Shown: one piece after another, positions 54,979-64,000 of the stretch
How positions within the stretch are numbered: the first letter of the stretch is position 1
Layout: each line of letters starts with the position of its first letter
Origin: Pontederia crassipes
Taxonomy: Eukaryota; Streptophyta; Magnoliopsida; Commelinales; Pontederiaceae
NCBI GenBank assembly: GCA_030549335.1
Contig: CM060198.1
Location: 61,067,953-61,131,952 of the forward strand
DNA length: 64,000 nucleotides
Direction: 5' to 3'
Program-made: the position numbers and the translations under genes
The notes under the pieces: generated by a model
Databases searched by the model: none
What the model was told of the DNA's origin: nothing
What the model saw: only the letters and a program-made list of their open reading frames with translations

Positions 54979-57150
54979 ATGCTCCTGATCCCGGAAAACC
55001 TGCGAAATCTATGGAATGGGTTGGAGATGCGGCTGCTCGTCATGCTCAGCCTCACCCTGCAGATCATCCTTATCTTCTTCGCCGCCTTCCGCAAGCGTAG
55101 CGCCGACAAGACCGTGAGCTTTGTTCTCTGGGCGTCCTACTTAGGCGCCGACTACGTCGCCACGTTGGCTCTGGGCAACCTCCTCAGCAAGCAGACCGAT
55201 TACAGTGAAAAGGGCATCAATGGCGACCTGGTGGCACTCTGGGCTCCCTTCCTGCTCCTCCACCTCGGAGGTCCCGACGCCATTACCTCTTACTCGTTAG
55301 AAGACAATCAGCTGTGGCTGCGGCACCTGTTGGGCGTGATTGTGCAGGTGTCCACGGCCTTGTTGGCTTTCCTGTTGTCCCTGCCGAATCCAGGACTGTG
55401 GCAGCCTGCCATCGCGGTGTTCATCTCAGGGGCCTGGAAGTATGTGGAGCGGACCTTGACGCTGCGCGCTGCGAGCATGGACGAGCTGAGGGAGTCCATG
55501 GTCACCGACCCCGACCCCGGGCCTAACTACGTCAAGTTCATGCAGGAGTACGCGTCTCTCAATGAAGCCGGCCTTGAAGCTAAGATCGAGATAGAGAGTG
55601 AGCCCCAGCCGAAGCAGCAGCTCTCTGAGATCAAAGAACAAGATATCGAGGACAATATGGAGGTGATAATCAAAGCCCACGAGCTCTTCAACACTTTCAA
55701 GCGCCTCGCGGCGGATCTCATGCTTAGTTTCCAGGACAGAATCGATAGCCAGTACTTCTTCTACGAGCGCTCGGCGGTCCAAGCGTTCAGAGTGGTCGAG
55801 ATCGAGCTTTCTTTCATCTACGACATTCTCTACACAAAGTCCAGAATTATACACGGCCTGTCAGGCTTCGTGATACGATTCTTCACCTTCTGCGTGACCC
55901 CTGGCAGCCGCATTGCTCTTCCACCACTACATCAGGCACCATAGCTTCAACAAGGCTGACGTCGTCGTCACCTACGTGCTACTCGTTGCCGCCGTCACTC
56001 TCGAGGCCATCTCAATCGTCATGCTCCTGCTCTCCGACTGGATGATTGTCGCGTTGGAAAAGAGGAAATTCCGCAAGTGCGCTCGGTTCCCCTCCAAGGT
56101 CGGAAACTCTTGTCTCCCCAGTTGCGAAAAGTGGTGGTCCAATTCCATGATGCAGCACAACCTCATCAGCTACTGCGTTGCGGAACGTAAGGTGAGCTAC
56201 TTCAAAAGCGCGCTGAAGTTCTTGAAGTTGAAAGAACTGTGGGACAACTGGTGGTACATAGATTCCTCTGACGTGCCTCATGCGTTGAAGGATCTCATCT
56301 TTGGGGAGCTCAAGGGGAAGGCTCAAGGCGCAGACAACTCCGAGGACTACAAGCAGCTGAGAGCTTGCAGAGGTGATTGGGTGCTCCGGTACATGAATTA
56401 CACCCAGTTCGCCTGGACCATAGAGAGCAGGGAGTACGACGAGAGCATTCTGTTGTGGCACATCGCGACCGATCTCCTCATTCATGCAAATCCTGATCAT
56501 ACTGGTGATGATGACAAGCACAACAACAAGAAGAAAAACATTGATACTGAAGATCATGACGACGACAAAGAGAAAACTATGAATACTGATCATAACAACA
56601 ACAACGCCAAGACCAAAGAGAAGACGAATTATGAGCACAAAGATGATAACCGCAAGATGAGCATACTGATATCCAACTACATGGTTTACCTCATCGTGAC
56701 GCAGCCGGCAATGCTTCCCGCTGGGATCGGAAAGATCAGGTTTCAGGACACATGTGCAGAGGCCAAGAAGTTCCTCTCGACCATGGATGGGACGCTCAAC
56801 AAGGAGAAGGCCTGTGTCAAACTGCTGGAGGTGAACGCCGACATCGACCCCAGGCAAGTGAAGGGGGACAGAGCAAGTCGGTGCTGTTCGACGCTTGCCG
56901 CCTGGCGAAGCAACTGCAAAAAGACGAGGAGTTAACGGAAGAGAGGAGGTGGAAGCTGATCAGCGCCGTGTGGGTGGAGCTGATGGGCTACGCCGCCGGG
57001 AGCTGCAGGTCCTACTTCCACTCCAAACAGTTAAGCCTCGGCGGCGAGCTGCTCACCCACGTCTGGTTGATGATGGCGCATATGGGCATCGGGGAGCAGT
57101 ACAGGATTGAATCAGGCCACGCCAGAGCAAAATTGTTGGTCAAGAAGTAG
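54979..57150 (+). CDS. DUF4220/DUF594 membrane protein, two frameshifts
   Basis: About 723 residues if two single-base shifts are ignored. The N-terminus (MLLIPENLRNLWNGLEMRL) leads into membrane helices of the DUF4220 domain: WASYLGADYVATLALGNL, then the hallmark WAPFLLLHLGGPDAITSYSL and LWLRHL. A middle soluble part follows, then a helix pair (DVVVTYVLLVAAVTLEAIS), a conserved W-rich stretch, an Asp/Asn/Lys-rich low-complexity loop (56480-56660), SNYMVYLIVTQPAMLPAGIG and the C-terminal DUF594 motif ELLTHVWLMMAHMGIGEQY. The shifts are at the C run 55898-55901 (one extra C) and the G run 56863-56867 (one G too few). Function is unknown for the family; I infer a membrane location. ATG 54979 is chosen over 54820 because the extra residues are only a GA-repeat translation. 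Confidence 0.85.
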
Positions 57151-57289
57151 ATTTATTTCTTATTTCGCACGAAGTATTTGTTTTCTTCCATGTTTGGTAC
57201 GTCTTTCCTGTTCAGGACTGTTTTTCAGGATTGAATCAGTCTCGTATATTGTGTTCTTCGGCTAATCGATCAATAAATTCAAGTTTATA

Positions 57290-57993
57290 ATGTTGAACTC
57301 GTGATCATAAATGTTACTACTAAATGTTGAACTCGGTAAAATGACAATTATAATAAATATGGAATTACTATGATCATACTGATAAATTGTGTATCGGACG
57401 CATTTCACCATTATATAAGGGTGATAGTGGACATACACGTCGGTATGATACTATCTCGGTATCTCCAAATGATCTCCACATATTTTTTCACTAATTTTGC
57501 TTTCATTGGTATCAGAGCCCAAGCGAGTCCAGTGACCTCCATTCTTTGGTCGTCTACGGAGATCCGTCGATCACTGCCGAGGCCCCCTGTATACGCCGTG
57601 AACTCGCCTGAAGCGACGCCTCGTGACTTCCAGTTCGGAGTTCCGACGCTTTCCCGAATTCTGACGCCTTCCGCCGCCGAGTCCATGATGACCGTGTCGT
57701 CGACGACCCAGATCCATCTCTCCAACCTTGAACGCCTTCTCGAGAAACAGGCGCATGCGCCGACTAATCCTCCCTCCGCTGTTGACTCAGCCGTCGGCCA
57801 AGCCCACCAAAGACCTCGACGTGGACGACGTGATCAGCGGATGCTTCCTCCAGTACCCAAACGCCGGACGTCCCTGCATCTCGGACCCCTTAACAGGTCC
57901 TGTGGACCTGTGATCGTGTCCGGCAAGCGTCGTTTTTCCTCTGCATCTGTTGCTTGTCGTCGTCCACCAGCGGCAGGCAACCATAGGCAATAA
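57290..57993 (+). mobile_element. 5' fragment of an LTR retrotransposon
   Basis: A clean TGGTATCAGAGC primer-binding site at 57507-57518 follows LTR-like sequence ending ttttgctttca. After it comes a Ser/Pro/Arg-rich frame (to 57993) with no recognisable capsid domain. No second LTR or pol follows, so this is a truncated 5' end just downstream of the DUF4220 gene. Confidence 0.6.
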
Positions 57994-58267
57994 TGGTGAA
58001 GGAGAGGCCGATCTATCTGTGGTGCGCCTGTCCCCACGGCAGCACTGACGTTGTAACCGTCGTTGTAACTACAAAAGGTGCGTTTTTTTTTTTATTTGGC
58101 TGTTGGAGAAGAGGAACAATAAGGGTCTCTTTCACAAATAAGAGGATGAGATGGGGTGGTGTGTTGAGTAATGGGATGGTGTGGTATGGTATGTCGTTAG
58201 AAAATTCATGTTTGAATAATAAATTATATAAGATGTGGGGTGGAGTAATGAAAGTTTTAATTGTATA

Positions 58268-58755
58268 AAATACTATAAGAAAATCGCGATTTTCCGATGG
58301 ATAATTTTCGACGATTTCGTTTCTGACGGATTTTTCGACGGTTATGACCGTCGGAAATGATTTATATTATTATTTAATTTTTCGACGATTAGGAACGTCG
58401 ATATTTCTGACGGATATCCATCCGTCGTAATTTTCGACGGTTACAACCGTCGGAAATGAAAAAAATTAAATTATATATTTTTATATTATTATTTAATTTT
58501 TCCGATGGATTTTCCGACGGTCACGACCGTCGGAAATAAAAAAATAAATTATGTAATTTATTATATTATTATTTAATTTTTTCGATGGATTTTTTGACGA
58601 TTACGACCGTCGGAAAATAAAAAATTAAATTATGTATTTTTTATATTATTATTTAATTTTTTGACGATTAGGAACGTCGATTTTTCCGACGGATATTCAT
58701 CCGTCGCAAAATCTGCCGCAATTTCTGAAGGTCGTAACCGTCGGTAAATGTATAA
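58268..58755. repeat. CACTA subterminal repeat array
   Basis: Starts tactataagaaaatcg (degraded CACTA end). It contains about five repeats of ttcgacggttatgaccgtcggaaat-like hairpins alternating with ttatattattatttaatttt, spaced about 60-110 bp. Each hairpin is a perfect or near-perfect inverted repeat gacggt..accgtc. Confidence 0.7.
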
Positions 58756-58905
58756 TAATATCAACCCAATTATCTAGGGTCGAGAAAAAATTTGAAAAAT
58801 CCTACCCGGTGCGGACGAGGGCGACCAGGTCATCCCGATTCATGCTCACCCCTAATTAACGATTATAAATACTTTAAATATATAATGAAGGATAAAAATG
58901 ACTTT

Positions 58906-59820
58906 CACTACTAGAAAATGCTGATTACCGACGGTCCGGATCGTCGGTAATCAGCCCGAAAACCGTCGGTAACGCAATTACCGACGGTTTTTTAGTCGGA
59001 ATCGATCCGTCGGAAAAACGCTCATCGCAAATCGATTTGCGATGGTTGAAAAAAATTCGTCGAAAATATTGACGGTCAGAACCGTCGAAAAAGTCCCTGG
59101 TAGTTCGAACCGTCGAAATTTCCGACGGTTGCAACCACCGGGGCCCGTCAAAATTTCTGATGGTTGCAACCGTCGGAAAAGGTCGACGGTTCGAACCGTG
59201 GTAACTTTTCGACGGTTGCAACTATCGAAACTTTCGACGGCCGTCGCAACCGTCGATCTTTCGTCGGTCGATCCGGCCGCTAGGGGCCGAATCCGACCGC
59301 CAGCGGCGAGATCCGGCCGACAGCGGCCTCTGGCCGGAGAGAGAAAGAGAGAGACGTTGGCACGGAAGAGGAAGAAGCAGACGCCGGCGTAATCTCCTTC
59401 TTGGCCGGCGCGGGAGAGGGTCGCCGGTGCGGGAGAGGGTCGTCGGCGTCCAGTGCGGGAGAGGGAGGCCGGCGCAGGAGGGTCGCCGACGTCCGGCGCG
59501 GGAGATGGACGATCGGTGCTTGCGGGCCAGGAGAGAGAGCGGAGAGGAGGGAGGAGGAATTATATATAAGGGAAAAAGATGAGAGAAAGCGGGAAAAGGG
59601 AAAAAAAAGCGGGATAACAAAATTTTAATTACCGACGACTTCGGCCGTCGAAAACGTAAATATTAACTATTTTTATAATTACTGACGGTTGTAACCGTCG
59701 AAAATATATTTAGTTATATATAATATTTATATTTTATTTTACCGACGGTTTGAACTGTCGGTAATCGTTACCGACGGTCAAAACCGTCGGTAATTGCGAC
59801 GGTTTAGACCGTTGCTAGTT
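58906..59820. mobile_element. CACTA-like non-autonomous element
   Basis: The left terminus CACTACTAGAAAATG is followed by dense ccgacggt / accgtcgg motifs (58925-59260). A GC-rich interior (59260-59560) follows, then a second dense motif block (59625-59815). The right end, reversed, reads aactagcaacgg, a decayed CACTAG. No transposase. Antisense frames in the interior are composition artefacts. Confidence 0.65.
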
Positions 59821-61739
59821 ATATTAATAAAGTACTTTTCTTCCATTATTATACTATATATTCATTTTAGTATTTATTGGATTAAGGTACTTTTTTTTAA
59901 TCCAATGCTAATCCCTACCGGCTGCCCTCCAGGTTTCTTCCGTCCCTTGATTTTGGCCCACTTAAATGCTATTACAATTCATTATACTAATCAAATTTAT
60001 TTAAGATTATAATATTAAATAAAGAAATTATCTTTAACAATTTTGGTACAAATTATTTATTCTGTTGGGAGCTTATAATCTTATTTTAACAAGGAATTAC
60101 TGTTATCCTTCTAGCTATGTTAGTATTGGATTAAGGAATTATTATATATTAACATTTGTTATCTCACTATTTTAATTTCTTATTTTCTCTAAGCAACTGA
60201 TATTGATTACCGAATTTTTTAATGTCCAATAGTAAATCTTACTACATTTAAGAGATCAGTCTCTATTGCATTTTTTTTAATCAATGCCCGCATTATATTT
60301 TAGAATTAGTTCCCAATAATTAAGATTGTTATTCTAGGACTAGCATATTTTAATTAGAATTTATTCCCAAAGTATTATCAAATCTCCTGTACATATAGAA
60401 AATTACTATTTTTTTATTAGTTTAGATACGAAGGTAACTATGGCTTGCTATATTTAATTTTAATTAAGATAATTCAAATAAATATTGAATGGTTTACATT
60501 TTAGTAAAACAATTAATCAATAAATACATAGATGCTTTATCATAGTTAAAAGAAGCTTTTGGGCCAGATTATTGCTTGTTTTTCCATACGTTTATTAATT
60601 GATATAGTCTGTAAATGCTTATAAGTTAAATAATTTAAATTATCTGTCCAACTTAAAATAGCAGATTTGATTATAATTAGAAATTCATATTTATTTATTT
60701 ATTATATATATATTAAATTATTTTATAAGCTTATTGTTACTTTTATCATTATATTTTATTAGCATGACATTTACGGTGAAACCAATTGCTATATTAAATT
60801 TCATAACTTACCATAATATACTTAGAATAAGTCTAAGTATGTATTCCTGATAATGAATTAAAATTTATCATCTTTTTATGTTTAAAATAATTCAGTGGAT
60901 TGATAGTTTTCGAATTTAGAAAGCCGATATCAATCAATGTTATTCATTTTGATGTTCTAAAATTTTTTGAAGAAAATGCAAATTATAAGGCATATGTTAA
61001 AACAGTGGAAGCAGAATGACAAAAGTGCTTTCATAATATATATATGAAAGATGGTTTCATGAGGATTCTCTATTCCTAACGAGATAACACATGGTATATG
61101 AAAATGCCATAAGGGAATATGTGATTTCAAAATTGAAATTAATACACAATTAAGGGCAATGTGTGATTTCAAAATTGAAATCGATGCACAACTACTTTTA
61201 TTTAAGAAAAGTAAGGGATCACATAAATTGCATAATTGCCATGATTAATAGTTTAGTCATTAAGATATAGTACTAAAAGAAGTACTATTTATGAACGACA
61301 ACATAATATAACTTAATGGAATAATTAAGTCAGCAATAAATAGTTATTGGTTGGACTAGAGTCTTCAAAGCTAAGGTGGCTAACGAAGAACTTCATGGGA
61401 TATATTATCGGGCATATCTTAGTATCTCAAAGTAGCAGTTAATGAGGCACAATGCAGCTTAATTTGCATGTAAGAATATTTTGTGAGGCAAAACTATTCT
61501 AAGGCAAGAATTTTGGACCAGGATATGGTGTCGAAAAAAAAATAAAATTTAGACAAGCCTGAGTTATTGTAGTTGTCGAGAAAAGAAATATCACGATAGA
61601 TATCAATAATTTGTGAAATTGAGTTTAAACAATCCAATATATTGTAAAGACCAAAAAAAGGATCATTAAACTTCAAAAAATTGCAAAAGAAGAATGGAGG
61701 GCCTATATAAGACAACACTTAAGTGTTAAAGACATTGAC
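59821..61739. other. AT-rich gene-free region
   Basis: No believable frame, RNA gene or repeat end seen. It may include the 5' LTR and gag of the copia element that becomes readable at 61740. A duplicated phrase gtgatttcaaaattgaaat occurs at about 61120 and 61165. Confidence 0.4.
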
Positions 61740-64000
61740 AATACATATCACATTAAGGAATTGGATTCACCGCACTCCAAGATGTGATGTACACGTTAGG
61801 TTCCATCTAGAAGTTTATTTCACCGCACTTCAAGATGTGATATACGCATCTAAGGTATGTTGAATCTGATCTCTATCTCAGTTTCTCTCTCCAAAATAAT
61901 TGAAGTTATGTTAAATGGTTGTGTGTATATTGAAAAGAACAAAAGAGTTTTTTCTATTTTGAGAAAATTTGTTCTAATGACTTGTGTTCTAATTGTAAGA
62001 ATAATCAATGCGCATACTCTGTCATGTGTCTAATATGAGATTGAGACACATAGTAAATTCATAATTGGAATAAATAATTATGAGCTCAGTATCTAACATA
62101 TTAAAGTCAAGGATGATACTATATGAGCATTATTTGTCTGGTAAAAGAACTTAGACACCTTTTTTATAAGGTCAAGAGTTTTGTTAGATGATTAATTGAG
62201 TGTTGCAACACATAGAGAGGATGAATATTTGATAATATTCATTTATGATTATTCTAATTCTCCTACGTCAATCTCTTAAAAGGAAAACTTATAATTAAAT
62301 TGTTTGAAAATTTTTAAGAGATGTAAGATAGATGAGGGGTAAAGATTAGGGAAACTAATCAAGTATTAAAGGACTGTAGAAGAGGAAATACATCTCCCAG
62401 AAATAAGAATTATTGCATTCAAATATGGATATGTAAGATATTACTATCGCCTATGCATCATAGTAGATGCGAGGATATAATTTTTGAATGCAATAAGAAG
62501 TATGTTGTCCCACTCGGATATGATTAACGATTTTTTAGGAGAGACAATTGCAAGTTACATATATAGTATTCCCATTGAATCCGTAGTATTAATGCTATTA
62601 GTTGTGAATAGCAAGAAGCCTAAGCTTAGTTCATCTTTGGAAATGATGTAAAATGCACACATTAATTCCTAGTCAGTTTGGGGACAAGTTGGACTTGAGG
62701 ATGGTAATGTGCATGTTTATTGGATATTATGATAAGTCCAATGGATATATATTCTTCCACCTGTATAAATGTCTCATATTGAATTGAGATGCTAATTTTC
62801 TGGAAAATGAAAATGAAGCATGTAAAAGGATGATGATCCTTAAGTAAATTTATGAGACGGTGGAGTCTACCTCCGAAAATACACTAAGCTACCCAACAGT
62901 GGGAGTTGAGACTATATATGATATTATACCTTTGGAAGTAGTGGAGTAACCCATCATTTTCACGAGTATAATCAGACAACAAGAGGCCACAAACGAAACT
63001 TGCACAATTTGAATGTACTATACGGGTCCAAAGTTTTCATATTACTCCGTCGATGTTGATATAGAGGATTGTACAGATCCTATTATTTATAGAAGCAATG
63101 ACTTCTATTGAGTCAGAATTATGGATGATCACCATGAAGAATAAGATGGACTCAATCGATCGGAACGGAGTATTGGTGCCATGTGCCATGCTGGCAAGTA
63201 GGCAATGTACATAGGATGTCGATGAGAATTCAAGAGAAAGCATTGCATCGATGATACTCTTGACAACACGTAATGAGATTGGTTGCCAAGGATTATACTC
63301 AGTAAATCAGAATAAATTTTTAGGAAACTTATTCTCTATTGATTAAGGATACATCAAGACAACTTTAGTAATTGTGATATGTACATGAAAAACTTAATGA
63401 TGAACTGAGTAAATGTGTACATTTGTGAGCATGGTTGTTCAAGAAAAATGATGAAGAAAATAAGGTAAGCTGAAAAGTCATAAGTGGCTTAAAAAAACAT
63501 CACGTAATCGTAGAATACCATGTGATAGTGATCCAATTCCTATTTATTGGAAATAAATTGGATAAACATCATGAGTAGTGGGAGCAAAGTTGAAATAACG
63601 TCATTATTATGTGACATTTTGCTCATAAAAATGATGTCATAGTGCTCAAGTTGAGTTGAAAATTTAAAATAAGGAAAATAGGAGAAATATCCTATAGTAT
63701 TTCAAATTATTTAGAAAGAAACTCGAGGATATTGAGTTAGAGTCGAATATAGTGTATAAGACACTAAAATATTTTTGGAGCACTAAAATGACTTAGTAAA
63801 AGTCAATGTCGCAATACAAGGTGAATCTTTTAAAGGAACCTTGCGTATAAGTGGTATAGGAAGCTTGATGTATGCGATATAATGTACATGGACTATATTA
63901 GTTTATGCAATAAGCTTAGTTAGCAGATATTAAAATAATCACAGTAAGACTATATGTCATTGTGGATTATTTTGTATATCTGAGAGGCATCTTACATTCA
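61740..64000 (+). pseudogene. Heavily decayed copia polyprotein, runs off the window
   Basis: Plus-strand traces in copia order with frequent stops: protease/GAG-pre-integrase (61770-62060: LQDVMYTLGS, YIEKNKRVFSI, RLRHI), integrase core (62210-62330: REDEYLIIFIYDYSN), integrase C-part (62730-62950: NGYIFFH, DANFLENE, ETVESTSENT), RT start (63090-63300: IYREAMTSIESELW, RLVAKDYTQ), the RT catalytic area (63590-63640: LLIKND after a decayed YVDD) and RNase H (63850-64000: GSLMYAI, YAISLVSRY, ISERHLTF). No LTR is identified. It is older than the other copia elements judging by decay. Confidence 0.72.

Noticed and set aside
55426..56857. Antisense frames of 142 and 281 residues over the DUF4220 gene
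   Set aside because: Shadows of the sense coding sequence; the low-complexity Asp/Asn/Lys run reads as a long hydrophobic run on the other strand.
59222..59628. 132-residue minus-strand and 75-residue plus-strand Arg/Pro/Ser-rich frames
   Set aside because: Composition artefacts of the GC-rich core of a CACTA-like element.

Overview
The window looks like nuclear DNA of a flowering plant. Host genes are few and GC-rich, and they sit in AT-rich sequence packed with nested transposable elements. The evidence is copia and Ty3/gypsy LTR elements, L1-type LINEs, CACTA, MULE and PIF/Harbinger elements, a TRIM, and genes for an LRR receptor-like protein, a plastid sugar-phosphate translocator and a DUF4220/DUF594 protein. 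The GC-rich coding sequence and the DUF4220/DUF594 gene lean towards a monocot. I cannot name the species.

Layout from left to right. A CACTA-like element (81-853) is followed by a three-LTR copia array (1013-3613) and a fragment of a glucose-6-phosphate/phosphate translocator (GPT) on the minus strand (4087-4407). A decayed minus-strand gypsy element (4413-12451) holds a nested 1.8 kb solo LTR. Next come an inverted copy of the DUF4220 5' flank (12.9-13.36 kb), a CACTA-like element holding a solo copia LTR (13.36-15.29 kb), MITEs and a LINE fragment. The one intact large gene is a kinase-less LRR receptor-like protein (19780-22743, minus). A TRIM array and a gypsy LTR follow (25.6-28.3 kb).

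From 28.3 to 45.8 kb a second part of GPT is split by one copia element (28585-45640). That copia carries an 8.6 kb coding-poor LTR element inside its gag. The inner element's LTR carries a piece of plastid ndhA, and the outer copia's 3' LTR carries a MULE-MITE. A further GPT exon with bits of two LTR families lies in the copia leader. Another degraded copia (45.9-50.4 kb) and a LINE (51.0-53.5 kb) precede the DUF4220/DUF594 gene (54979-57150, plus), which has two single-base frameshifts in homopolymers. The right end holds CACTA subterminal repeats and a decayed plus-strand copia running off the window.

I see no operon-like system and no convincing novel molecular machine. The most interesting content is structural: a GPT gene dismantled into pieces in two orientations with readable insertion signatures, a head-to-tail three-LTR array sharing one target-site duplication, plastid DNA inside an LTR, and palindrome-rich arrays in two unrelated LTR families. 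Homology statements rest on reading by eye. No alignment or database search was run.
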